Source: PALSA-612 sp963765295
GTDB lineage: Bacteria; Actinomycetota; Thermoleophilia; Gaiellales; Gaiellaceae
Direction of reading: 5' to 3'
Assembly: GCA_963765295.1 (NCBI GenBank)
Contig: CAVXVO010000004.1
Span: 186,001 to 250,000, forward strand
DNA length: 64,000 nt
Made by a program: the position numbers and the translations under genes
Notes under the pieces: generated by a model
The model's input: only the letters and a program-made list of their open reading frames with translations
What the model was told of the DNA's origin: nothing
Databases searched by the model: none
Part shown: positions 1-8,285 of the stretch, piece after piece
How positions within the stretch are numbered: position 1 is the stretch's first letter
How the letters are laid out: each line of letters begins with the position of its first letter

Positions 1-1
1 T

Positions 2-1835
2 CCTCCCCCGCCTCCGCCCACGCCCCCGCCGGCACCTGCCTCCGCGGACGGCGCCGGCAGCCGCAAGCGCAAGCGCGCGCTCGCGATCGGAGGCCCGATC
101 GCGCTCGTCGTGGTCGGCGTCGTCGCCGCCGTGCTCGCCATCGTCGTCACCGGCTCGAAGACGGCCGATGCCAAGACGCTCACGCTCGACCCGATCTCGG
201 CCCTCGGGCGCAACCCGTTCACCCCGTCGGTCGTCCCCAGGCTCGGAACGCCGGTCTCGAGCCTCCAGATCCCGACCGACCTGCGCGCGAGAATCCCCGC
301 CCAGCTGATCGGCCAGACCCAGCCGACCGACATCTCGCAATCCGACCTCGTCGCGAAGCTCGCCCCGATCTACACGGCCCTGCTCAGGAACCTGAACCCG
401 GCGATCGGCGCCCTCTCGAACCTGAAGCTGCCGCTCTCGGTCGGGCTCAAGAACACGTCGAACGGCAGGCCGCGCACCTTCACGGGCACGGCGCCCGGGC
501 TCTACGGCGGGACACAGCTGCTCACCGTCTGCGACAAGCGCGCGATGATCGCGTTCCTCGAGCGGAACACCGACAAGCTCGGGGCCTGGGCGGCGGTCCA
601 GGGCATCTCGCCGAGCGATGTGGCGAGCTACATCTCGAACCTCACCGACGTCGTCCTCCAGTTCGACACGCGCGTCACGAATCACGGCTACATCGACGGC
701 AAGGCGAACGACATCGACGAGGTCCTCCAGCACGGCACGGCCGTGCTCATCGACGAGTACGGCATCCCGCGCGCCCGCTGCTACTGCGGCAACCCGCTGA
801 CGCCGCCGCGCAAGCTGGCGAGCAACCCCAAGATCGTCGGAAAGCGCTGGCCCGGCTTCTCGGTCGGCAAGACCGTCGATCCGGTGAAGGCGAAGAAGGC
901 TCCGGAGTTCGGGGCCATCGACGTCGTCACGGGCACGACAGCCGTCTACAAGAAGCCGGGCGCGACTCCCGGAGAGACGACGCTGACGCCGCAGCTCATT
1001 CCGCCGCTGCCCGGCTCGACGCCCGCCCCGCCGGTCTCGACCACGACCACGACCACGCCGACCGTGACCACACCGACGGTCACGACGCCGACCGTGACCG
1101 CGCCTCCCCCACCTCCACCGCCGCCACCACCGCGCCGTGACCGACGTCACCTCGTCAGGGACGGTCGACGCGTCCTCGACGTTCTCGGGCCAGTACCCGG
1201 CCTCTGCCGGGGTCGACGGCAACCTCGGCACCTCCTGGTTCTCGGTCGGCTCCAGGGAAGGCGATACGTCGACCTACACGTGGACGTCCGGGCACGGCGC
1301 GATCGTCGTCGACCACATCACGATCTACTCGAACTCGCAGAACAGCAACGCGTCGATCCGGAGCGGCTTCACCTTCACGAGCATCAGGGTCGACGTCCTG
1401 CACGACGGCACCCTCACCGCTACGCAGACCGTGCCGTATCCGTCGACCAGCGTCACGGTCAGCCTCGGACACGTCGGCGACACGGTTCGCCTCCTGCTCA
1501 TCCACCACACGAACCCGGCCTGCGGCGGTTTCGGCGAGCTGCAGGTGTACGGCCACGCGATCACGTCTGCCCCGAGCTCCGGGACACCGTCCTCCGCGCA
1601 CAGCGCCGCAGACGCCGAAGCCCTCGTCAAGGCCCTGCTCGAGAAGGAGAAGGCCTCCTGCAGCATGACCTACACGACGGTGACCGCCACCGCCGCATCC
1701 AGAGGCTGGGACGTCCAGGTCAGCGTCGTGACCTCGGGCAACCCGGGGACGGCACGCTTCGGGGTCCGGGACGGCGGCACGGCGGCCGTTCCCGCGGATC
1801 CGCTGTCGTCCGCGATCGAAGCCGGCTGCCCCTGA
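2..1835 (+). pseudogene. Membrane-anchored DUF6777-like protein, 5' partial and frameshifted
   Basis: The gene is open at the left edge of the window. The visible part starts with a Pro/Ala-rich cytoplasmic stretch, then RKRKR and one transmembrane helix (about 85-160). A DUF6777-like extracellular domain follows, with the typical segments RVTNHGY, AVLIDEYGIPRARCYCGNPLT and a conserved Cys pair, then a Thr/Pro linker. At about 1130, in a CCA/CCG proline run, the reading frame moves by one base. The continuation (1137-1835) reads as an F5/8-like discoidin fold (DGNLGTSWFS ... ITIYSNSQ) and a C-terminal DUF4333-like segment ending in Cys. The original frame after 1140 is Arg-rich noise. A single indel in a low-complexity tract is the simplest reading. 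An assembly error is more likely than true decay, because both halves look intact. Ligand unknown; the discoidin-like part suggests cell-wall or glycan binding. Confidence 0.6.
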
Positions 1836-1871
1836 GCCAGGTTTCCGGGCGGAGCTATGGTCCCGCGCGGT

Positions 1872-2312
1872 CTAGAGCGTGACGCCGGCCGACGCCGCGA
1901 GCACCGCGTACAGCTCCTCGAACGCCGGGTAGCACGTGCCGCGCGCGGAGACGGTCCTGGTCTTCCCGAGGGCGCTGATCGTGATGAACCGGCTCGCCAC
2001 GTCCGGGTTCGTGGCTCCGCAGGACAGCGTCGTGGCCATCGTGAAGAAGCCCTCCGCCTTGGCGAGCTTGGCGAGCCCGTTGCGCAGCGGCGTCGACGTC
2101 GTGACCGCGGTCGCCTGGATCGGCCCGCTCGAGGAGACGTGGCCGTCCTTGCCGATCGTGACCCGGAACGGGATGATGTTGCCGCCCGCGCGACCGAACG
2201 CGAAGCTCGGCGGCGGCTGCCGCTTCGCCGAGCCCCCCGCGAGCACGACGAGTGGAATCGCGAGGGCCGCCGTGACGGCCGCCAGGAGCACCGATGCCCG
2301 GACGAAACGCAC
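1872..2312 (-). CDS. Small secreted protein of unknown function
   Basis: A 146-residue protein with an N-terminal signal peptide (MRFVRASVLLAAVTAALAIP...VLAGG). The mature part is about 120 residues and has two cysteines (LSCGATNPD and GTCYPAFEELY) that could form one disulfide. I do not recognise the family. The small disulfide-bonded mature domain would suit a binding or inhibitor-type protein, but nothing in the sequence proves this. It is convergent with the DUF6777-like gene and divergent from the next secreted protein. The upstream gap to that gene is short and probably holds both promoters. Confidence 0.6.
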   Translation of the reverse strand: MRFVRASVLLAAVTAALAIPLVVLAGGSAKRQPPPSFAFGRAGGNIIPFRVTIGKDGHVSSSGPIQATAVTTSTPLRNGLAKLAKAEGFFTMATTLSCGATNPDVASRFITISALGKTRTVSARGTCYPAFEELYAVLAASAGVTL

Positions 2313-2398
2313 CTGTCCAGGGTAGCCAGCACTTCCGTCCGGTCGGCGTAAAATCGCTCCCCGGACGACGGGCCCGGGCGACAGGGCACTATGGCGCC

Positions 2399-3004
2399 AT
2401 GCCTCTTCGGCGCGCCATCCTCGTGGCCGTGGCCCTCGCCGCGCTCGCGGCCGGCGCGGGTGCGAGCGCGGGCGTCTCGTCTCGCCCGGCGAAGCTGCCC
2501 GGCCTGATGGTCGGCAAGGCGCCGTGGCCCGCGAACAACGGGCTCCATCTCCGTCAGCGCCTGAACGCGATCGGTCTCCACGCGCTCTCCGCCGAGGGCG
2601 TCCGCGTGCACATCCACGAGCACCTCGACGTCGTCGTCAACGGGAGGCTCTACCCCGTTCCGGCGCTGATCGGAATCAACGTCGCCCAGCGGTTCATCAC
2701 CGAACTGCACACGCACGACAGGTCGGGGATCATCCACGTCGAGTCGCCGACGGTTCGCACGTTCACGCTGGGGAACTTCTTCGACGTCTGGGGCCTGCGC
2801 TTCTCGTCCCGGTGCCTCGGCGGCTACTGCACGAACGGTGCCAAGCACGTGGAGGTCTGGGTGAACGCGAAGCGCGTCCGCACAGACCCGCGCAGGATCC
2901 TGCTGATCAGCCACCAGGAGATCGTCGTCGCCTACGGCACGCTCGCGTCGCTGAAGCCGCTCGGGCCGATCCCGGCGACGTACCCGTTCCCGCAGGGTTA
3001 CTGA
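2399..3004 (+). CDS. Secreted His-rich, putative metal-binding protein
   Basis: A 201-residue exported protein. I place the start at the ATG at 2399 because it gives a standard signal peptide (MPLRRAILVAVALAALAAGAGA); upstream in-frame codons would put unrelated residues before it. The mature part has clustered histidines: VHIHEHLDV, ELHTHD and GIIHVES. These resemble a beta-sandwich metal site, followed by FTLGNFFDVWGLRF. The motif set recurs in actinobacterial secreted proteins that have no assigned function. A metal-binding role is inferred from the His/Asp/Glu spacing only. It lies 45 bases before the propeller lipoprotein on the same strand. Confidence 0.6.
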   Translation: MPLRRAILVAVALAALAAGAGASAGVSSRPAKLPGLMVGKAPWPANNGLHLRQRLNAIGLHALSAEGVRVHIHEHLDVVVNGRLYPVPALIGINVAQRFITELHTHDRSGIIHVESPTVRTFTLGNFFDVWGLRFSSRCLGGYCTNGAKHVEVWVNAKRVRTDPRRILLISHQEIVVAYGTLASLKPLGPIPATYPFPQGY

Positions 3005-3049
3005 GCCTTTCAGCCGCGTCTCATCTGCGCGGCGCAGACTCGCCGGGTG

Positions 3050-5014
3050 ATGCGCCCGCTCGCCGCCGTCGCCACGCTCGCCGGAGCGGCTGCACTCGTC
3101 GCCGGCTGCGGCGCCTCGACAGCGCTGCGAACCGCGCCGAAGCCTGTCCGCACGACGACGACGCCGACGACGACGACGACGACGGCTCCGGCCGTCCACC
3201 GGCACCGCGCCCGCGCCGCGACGTTTCCGGCGGCGATCGCTCTCGGCCTCCCTCCCGTGCCACGCGGGCCGGTCCCCGGCTACCTGCTGATCGCCGACCG
3301 GAACAACAACCGGCTGCTGATCGTCTCGCCTGCAGGGCGCATCGTCTGGCGCTTCCCGCAGCCCGGTGACGTCCGGCCCGGCCAATCCTTCCACGACCCG
3401 GACGACGCCTTCTTCACGCCCGGCTACCGGCGCCTGGTCACGAACGAGGAGTTCAACGACTCGCTGGCACAGATCGACCTGCGCACGAAGCGGATCGTCT
3501 GGTCGTACGGACGCGCGGGCGTCGCCGGCTCCGCGCCCGGCGAGCTGTCGAACCCCGACGACGCGTACCGGCTCCCGGACGGCGTGATCCAGGTCGCCGA
3601 CATCCAGAACTGCCGCGTCCTGCGCATCACGGAGACGCACAGGATCCTGCGCTCGTTCGGCTCGGCGGCGAGCTGCGTCCACGACCCACCGCGCTCGTTC
3701 CACTCGCCGAACGGCGCGACCCCGCTTGCCGACGGCGGCACGCTCGTGACCGAGATCGGCGGCTGGGTCGACCGGCTGAGCGCGTCCGGACGGCTTGTCT
3801 TCTCGGTGCGTACGCCCACGACGTACCCGTCCGACGCCCAGCTGCTGCCGAACGGGGACATCCTCGTCGCCGGCTTCAACACACCGGGCCGCGTGGACGA
3901 GATCACGACCCGAGGACGGATCGTGTGGACGTACGGGCCGTCGTCGGGGCCGGGCTCGCTCGACCGGCCCTCGCTTGCCGTCCGCTGGCCGAACGGGATG
4001 ATCGCCGTCACCGACGACTGGCACCACCGGGTCGTCGTCATCGATCCGCGGACGAAGCGGATCGTGTGGCAGTACGGGCACTTCGGCGTCGCCTCGCCGG
4101 CCGACGGCTACCTGTCGAAGCCGGACGGACTCGACCTGCTCCCGGCGCCGTTCGTCCGTGCCGTGCCGGTGCGCCGCCTGGTCGCGAGCCAGATCGGGTC
4201 GCTGCCGACGGCCGCGTCACGCGTCGCAGTCATCGCGCTCCCGGGCGGGCGGCTGCTCGCGCTCGGCGGACTGGTCGGCGGAACCTCGTCCGACTCGATC
4301 CTGGCCGGGAAGCCGGGCTCGCTCCGCCGCATCGGCCGACTGCCGACGCCGACACACGACGCCGCCGCGGCCGCGGTCGGTCGCGCGGTCTATCTCTTCG
4401 GCGGCGGCGAGCAGGTGTCGTCGCCGGCGATCGTGCGCATCGATCCGGCGACCGGCCGCGCCCGGCCTGCGGGAACGATCGGCGAGCCGCTCTCCGACCT
4501 CGGAGCCGTGTCGACCGGCCGCGTCGTCTACCTCGTCGGCGGCTACACCGGCTCGCGCTTCGCGACGGCGATCCTGCGCTACCGGCCGGGCAGCTCCCCG
4601 ACGCTCGTCGCCCGGCTTCCGGACGGGCTCCGCTACGCGGGCGTGGCGATGCTCTCCGGCCGCATCTATGTCGCAGGCGGGGTCACAACGTCGGGGACGA
4701 GCGGCGCCGTCTACGCGGTCGATCCGCGCGGCGGCTCGGTGACGAAGGTCGCCTCGCTGCCCTCGCCCGTCGCTCACGCACCGCTCGTCGCGCTCGGCCG
4801 CTTCCTCTACCTGATCGGCGGCAGCGATGGACAGGGCCGCCCGCTCGCCTCGATCCTCCGGATCGATCCGGCCAGTGGAACGGTGGCGCCTGCCGGGTCG
4901 CTCCCCGGCCCGCTCGCCGACGCCGCCGCGACGCGGATCGGATCACGGATCGTCGTGCTCGGCGGCGCCGGTGCCGCGCCGTCGAGCGCGGTGCTCGCGC
5001 TGCGGCTGGGCTAG
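3050..5014 (+). CDS. Lipoprotein with two beta-propellers (NHL/PQQ-like plus Kelch)
   Basis: A 654-residue lipoprotein. The ATG at 3050 gives a lipobox LVAGC with Cys20; the GTG one codon upstream is the alternative. A Thr-rich linker follows. Residues ~75-365 hold repeated blades of the form GxIVWRF / IVWSYGR / IVWTYG / IVWQYG, typical of NHL or arylsulfotransferase-like propellers. Residues ~380-654 hold six Kelch-like blades (LLALGGLVGG, VYLFGGG, VYLVGGY, IYVAGG, LYLIGGSDG, IVVLGGAG). No catalytic residues are evident, so a binding or scaffold role outside the membrane is more likely than an enzyme. It is followed after 10 bases by the flavin oxidase gene and may share its transcript. Confidence 0.75.
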   Translation: MRPLAAVATLAGAAALVAGCGASTALRTAPKPVRTTTTPTTTTTTAPAVHRHRARAATFPAAIALGLPPVPRGPVPGYLLIADRNNNRLLIVSPAGRIVWRFPQPGDVRPGQSFHDPDDAFFTPGYRRLVTNEEFNDSLAQIDLRTKRIVWSYGRAGVAGSAPGELSNPDDAYRLPDGVIQVADIQNCRVLRITETHRILRSFGSAASCVHDPPRSFHSPNGATPLADGGTLVTEIGGWVDRLSASGRLVFSVRTPTTYPSDAQLLPNGDILVAGFNTPGRVDEITTRGRIVWTYGPSSGPGSLDRPSLAVRWPNGMIAVTDDWHHRVVVIDPRTKRIVWQYGHFGVASPADGYLSKPDGLDLLPAPFVRAVPVRRLVASQIGSLPTAASRVAVIALPGGRLLALGGLVGGTSSDSILAGKPGSLRRIGRLPTPTHDAAAAAVGRAVYLFGGGEQVSSPAIVRIDPATGRARPAGTIGEPLSDLGAVSTGRVVYLVGGYTGSRFATAILRYRPGSSPTLVARLPDGLRYAGVAMLSGRIYVAGGVTTSGTSGAVYAVDPRGGSVTKVASLPSPVAHAPLVALGRFLYLIGGSDGQGRPLASILRIDPASGTVAPAGSLPGPLADAAATRIGSRIVVLGGAGAAPSSAVLALRLG

Positions 5015-5024
5015 CCTCCCGCAC

Positions 5025-6038
5025 ATGGCGGAGCGAGCCGACGTGGTTGTCGTCGGCGGCGGCGTGATGGGACTCGCCGCAGCCTGGGCGCTCGCCCGCG
5101 CGGGCCGCGAGCCCGTCGTGCTGGAGCAGTTCCGCGTCGGGCACCCGCACGGCTCGAGCCACGGCGCCACGAGAATCTTCCGGCTCGCCTACGTGGAGGC
5201 GGAGTGGGTGCGGCTCGCGCAGGAGGCCCTCGTTCTCTGGCGTGAGCTCGAGGCGGAGTGCGGCGACCAGGTCCTCGACCTCACAGGACTCGTCGACCTC
5301 CCTGTCGACCCGGCCCGGCTCACTGCCACGCTCGATGCCTGCAACGCGGCGTACGAGCTCCTCGACGCGGCGGAGGTCGAGCGCCGCTTCGGCCTCAGGA
5401 CCGCGACCTCGCCGGCGGTGTACCAGCCCGAGGCCGGCGTCGCACTCGCCGACCGCGCGCTCCGCGCCTTCGCGGCCGGCGTCGACGTGCGCGAGGAGAC
5501 ACGCGTCACCGGGCTGGTGCCCGGCACCGACGGGGTCCGCGTCGAGACCGAGCACGGCGCGATCGACGCGAGCGTCGCCGTCGTCGCCGCCGGGGCGTGG
5601 GCGAAGCCGCTGCTCGCGGCCGCCGGCATCGACCTTCCCGTCGTCGTCACCCGCGAGACGGTGGCCTACTTCCGGCTCGCCGAGGAGCGCGCCGTGCCGT
5701 CCGTGATCGACTACCGCGACGGCGAGACGTACGCGCTCACCGCCGGCTCCGGGGTGCTCAAGGTCGGCGTCCACCACTCGGGACCGCCGGTCGACCCGGA
5801 CGATGCGGGCGCGCCCGACGAGGAGATCGCCGCCCGGGCGGCCGCCTGGGCGCAGAGGAGCTTCGCGCTGGCCCATCCCGAGCCCGCGTCCGCCGAGACC
5901 TGCCTCTACACGACCACGGCGGACACGCGGTTCGTCTTCGAGCGGCACGGGCCGGTCGTCGTCTGCTCGGCCTGCAGCGGGCACGGCTTCAAGTTCGCGC
6001 CCGCCGTCGGGAGCCGGGTGGCCGAGCTGACAACCTAG
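5025..6038 (+). CDS. Sarcosine oxidase-like FAD-dependent amine oxidase (MSOX/MTOX family)
   Basis: A 337-residue cytoplasmic flavoenzyme expected to oxidise an N-methylated or secondary amine, releasing an aldehyde and hydrogen peroxide. The dinucleotide fold is VVVGGGVMG near the N-terminus, followed by the family segment GSSHGATRIFRLAY. Near the C-terminus is CSGHGFKFAP, which contacts flavin in monomeric sarcosine oxidases. Cys293 in ETCLYTTTADTRF matches the cysteine that carries the covalent 8-alpha-S-cysteinyl FAD. The ATG at 5025 fits the usual family N-terminus. Substrate (sarcosine, N-methyltryptophan or pipecolate) cannot be decided from sequence. The FTR1-like gene follows after 7 bases. 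Confidence 0.85.
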   Translation: MAERADVVVVGGGVMGLAAAWALARAGREPVVLEQFRVGHPHGSSHGATRIFRLAYVEAEWVRLAQEALVLWRELEAECGDQVLDLTGLVDLPVDPARLTATLDACNAAYELLDAAEVERRFGLRTATSPAVYQPEAGVALADRALRAFAAGVDVREETRVTGLVPGTDGVRVETEHGAIDASVAVVAAGAWAKPLLAAAGIDLPVVVTRETVAYFRLAEERAVPSVIDYRDGETYALTAGSGVLKVGVHHSGPPVDPDDAGAPDEEIAARAAAWAQRSFALAHPEPASAETCLYTTTADTRFVFERHGPVVVCSACSGHGFKFAPAVGSRVAELTT

Positions 6039-6045
6039 ACGGCAC

Positions 6046-6804
6046 ATGAGAATCGTCTTTCTCTTCCTGGCCACGTTCCTGGCCAGCGCCGTCGAGATGG
6101 TCGAGGCGCTCACGATCGTGCTCGCGGTCGGCGTCACCCGCGGCTGGCGCTCGACGCTGATCGGCGTCGGCGCGGCGGGCATCGTGCTCGCGGCGATCGT
6201 CGGCGCGCTCGGCCCCGCGATCACACGCGTCCCGATCGACGCCCTGCGACTGGTCGTCGGCGCGCTGCTGCTCGTCTTCGGGTTGCAATGGCTGCGGAAG
6301 GCGATCCTGCGCGCAAGCGGCTACAAGGCACTCCACGACGAGGACGCCATCTTCGCCCAGGAGCGGGAGGAGGCAGCGCACGCGGGCGAGGATCGCCGGG
6401 CCGGCCTCGACTGGTACTCGTTCACCATCTCGTTCAAAGGAGTGCTGCTCGAGGGCCTCGAAGTCGTGTTCATCGTGCTCACCTTCGGAGCGGCACGAAG
6501 CGGCGGGGTCGCGATCGCTGCGGCCGCCGCGGCGGCCGCACTCGTAGCGGTCGTCGCCGCCGGCGTGATCGTCCGGGCGCCGCTCGCGCGGGTGCCGGAG
6601 AACACGCTCAAGTTCACCGTCGGCTTGCTGCTGACGACCTTCGGCACCTTCTGGGGGGCAGAGGGCGCGGGGGTCTCCTGGCCGGGCGGCGACGAAGCCC
6701 TGCCGGTCGTTCTCCTCTTCTACCTCGCGGTCGCCGCCCTGCTCGTCGGAGTGCTCCGCCGTGAGCGCAGCCTGGCGGCCGAGATCGTCGGAGCGGACAC
6801 GTGA
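6046..6804 (+). CDS. FTR1-like polytopic membrane protein (COG4280 type)
   Basis: A 252-residue integral membrane protein with about seven hydrophobic segments. Two acidic helix motifs, SAVEMVEALTIVLAVG (residues ~14-29) and LLEGLEVVFIVLTFG (~134-148), are related halves of an inverted duplication. They recall the REGLE helices of FTR1 iron permeases. The charged cytoplasmic loop between the halves is about 40 residues. No ferroxidase or cupredoxin partner lies next to it, so iron transport is only a family-level suggestion. The next small membrane protein overlaps its stop codon by 4 bases, which points to coupled translation. Confidence 0.65.
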   Translation: MRIVFLFLATFLASAVEMVEALTIVLAVGVTRGWRSTLIGVGAAGIVLAAIVGALGPAITRVPIDALRLVVGALLLVFGLQWLRKAILRASGYKALHDEDAIFAQEREEAAHAGEDRRAGLDWYSFTISFKGVLLEGLEVVFIVLTFGAARSGGVAIAAAAAAAALVAVVAAGVIVRAPLARVPENTLKFTVGLLLTTFGTFWGAEGAGVSWPGGDEALPVVLLFYLAVAALLVGVLRRERSLAAEIVGADT

Positions 6805-6995
6805 AGCATCTCGAGGCCTTCGGCCGCTTCTGGTACGCGTTCCTCATCGGCGACGACTGGACGATCGCAGCGGGTGTCGTCGTCGCGCTGGGGCTGACCT
6901 GGCTCCTCGCGCACCGCGACGTCCCCGCCTGGTGGCTCTTGCCGCTCGCCGTGGTCGCGCTGCTGGCGGGCTCGCTCTGGCGGACGCGTCGCTAG
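6801..6995 (+). CDS. Small membrane protein, coupled to the FTR1-like gene
   Basis: A 64-residue protein starting with GTG inside the stop region of the preceding gene (GTGA overlap). It has two predicted membrane helices (IAAGVVVALGLTWLLA and WWLLPLAVVALLAG) joined by a short HRDVP loop, and a basic tail WRTRR. I do not recognise the family. The tight overlap suggests co-production with the FTR1-like protein, for example as an accessory subunit, but this is inferred from position alone. It converges on rsgA, whose stop is 14 bases away. Confidence 0.55.
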   Translation: MKHLEAFGRFWYAFLIGDDWTIAAGVVVALGLTWLLAHRDVPAWWLLPLAVVALLAGSLWRTRR

Positions 6996-7008
6996 CGGGC
7001 GCCGACGA

Positions 7009-8091
7009 TCACCAGGCGTCCTTTCGCTGCGCCTTCGAGAAGCGGCGCCACTTCTTCCGCTCCTCCGATTTCGCCCGGGCGTCGAGCTTGCGCTCGAGCG
7101 CGGCCAGCTCCCGCTGCAGCTTGCGGTAGCTCGCCCAGCGATCGGGATCGAGGCGCCCGTCGCGGAGCGCCTCCTGCACGGCGCAGCCTGGCTCGGCCTC
7201 GTGCGCGCAGTCCGAGAACCGGCACTGCGCGGCCAGCACGGTGACGTCGTCGAACGTCTCCTGGACGCCGCTCGAAGCCTCGGAGAGCTGGATCTCCCGC
7301 ATCCCGGGCGTGTCGAGGAAGAAGCCGCCGCCCGGCACCACGAGCAGCTCGCGCCGGGTCGTCGTGTGCCGGCCGCGGCCGTCCTGTCGCACCTCGCCCG
7401 TCGCGGCCACGTCGCTCCGCGACAGGCTGTTGATCAGCGTCGACTTGCCGACGCCCGAGGAGCCGAGCGCAGCGACCGTGCGGTTGCCGGTGAAGTACGG
7501 ACGAAGCTCGTCGACACCCTCTCCGGTGACGTTCGAGACGGCGTGCACCGGCACGCCGATCGCGACCGCCGTCACCTCGGCGACCGCCCCGTCGACGTCG
7601 TCGTGGAGATCCGACTTCGTCAGGACGACGACGGGCTCTGCGCCGCTCTCCCACGCCAGGACGAGGTAGCGCTCGATCCGGCGCAGGTTGTAGTCGTCCA
7701 CGAGCGAGTTGACGAGGAAGACGACGTCGACATTCGCCGCCACCACCTGCCGCTCGCTGATGCGGTGCTGGTCACTCGCGGCGGTGCGGACGAACGCCGT
7801 CCGGCGAGCGAGGACGGCGCGGATCGTCGAAGTGCCGCCGGCAGGCGCGTCGAGCGCGACCCAGTCGCCGACGGCCGGAAGGTCGGCGGTGTCGCCGGCG
7901 TCGTGAAGCATCCGCCCGGGCAGGCCGGCACGCACCTCGCCGTGGTCGGTGTAGACGTCGTATGCCCCGCGATGCTGCACGGCAACGCGGCCGGGGACGA
8001 GCCCGGCGGCTGTGTGCTGTTCGAATTCCTGTTCCAGTTCGGCTCCCCAGCCGAGCCGGGAAAGCCCCAGGACCATTTCGGTCTCGGACAA
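7009..8091 (-). CDS. rsgA: Ribosome small subunit-dependent GTPase A
   Basis: A 360-residue late-stage 30S maturation GTPase. It has an N-terminal OB fold and a circularly permuted GTPase domain with the order G4 (TKSD), G1 (GSSGVGKST) and G3 (DTPG). The C-terminal zinc knuckle is CRFSDCAHEAEPGC. The start is a TTG at 8091, supported by the Shine-Dalgarno GAAAGGAG 7-8 bases upstream; no ATG fits before the OB fold. It is preceded by an 18-codon ORF with a much stronger ribosome site (see 8142-8198). A basic tail (KSEERKKWRRFSKAQRKDAW) probably contacts rRNA. Length is normal for the family. Confidence 0.93.
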   Translation of the reverse strand: MSETEMVLGLSRLGWGAELEQEFEQHTAAGLVPGRVAVQHRGAYDVYTDHGEVRAGLPGRMLHDAGDTADLPAVGDWVALDAPAGGTSTIRAVLARRTAFVRTAASDQHRISERQVVAANVDVVFLVNSLVDDYNLRRIERYLVLAWESGAEPVVVLTKSDLHDDVDGAVAEVTAVAIGVPVHAVSNVTGEGVDELRPYFTGNRTVAALGSSGVGKSTLINSLSRSDVAATGEVRQDGRGRHTTTRRELLVVPGGGFFLDTPGMREIQLSEASSGVQETFDDVTVLAAQCRFSDCAHEAEPGCAVQEALRDGRLDPDRWASYRKLQRELAALERKLDARAKSEERKKWRRFSKAQRKDAW

Positions 8092-8141
8092 GCGAGACTC
8101 CTTTCGCTCTCGTGAGGGCGCGCTGTTCGCGCGCGAAACCG

Positions 8142-8198
8142 TCAGAGCGCGGATTCGGTCGGGAACCCGCGCAGGGATGCGAAGAGCTCAGTTGTCAT
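8142..8198 (-). CDS. 18-residue leader ORF upstream of rsgA
   Basis: A short ORF (MTTELFASLRGFPTESAL) starting with ATG. A perfect AGGAGG lies at 8208-8213, 9 bases before the start, which is a stronger ribosome site than that of rsgA. It ends 50 bases before the rsgA start. Between them is a perfect 6-bp GCGCGC hairpin with a 5-base loop (8118-8123 / 8129-8134). The layout fits a leader peptide or a tiny coupled protein. No run of one amino acid suggests classic attenuation, so any regulatory role is inference. It may also simply be a small unannotated protein. Confidence 0.45.
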   Translation of the reverse strand: MTTELFASLRGFPTESAL

Positions 8199-8285
8199 GT
8201 GATCGCACCTCCTATCGTCGCGGGTCGCACAAAAGGGTACGGCACGAAGTGGACGAGGGCAAGGCGAATCGCCACACTTGCCCGC

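Noticed and set aside
1155..1601. Minus-strand 148-codon frame inside the first gene
   Set aside because: Arg-rich shadow of the discoidin-like coding region, without ribosome site or family.
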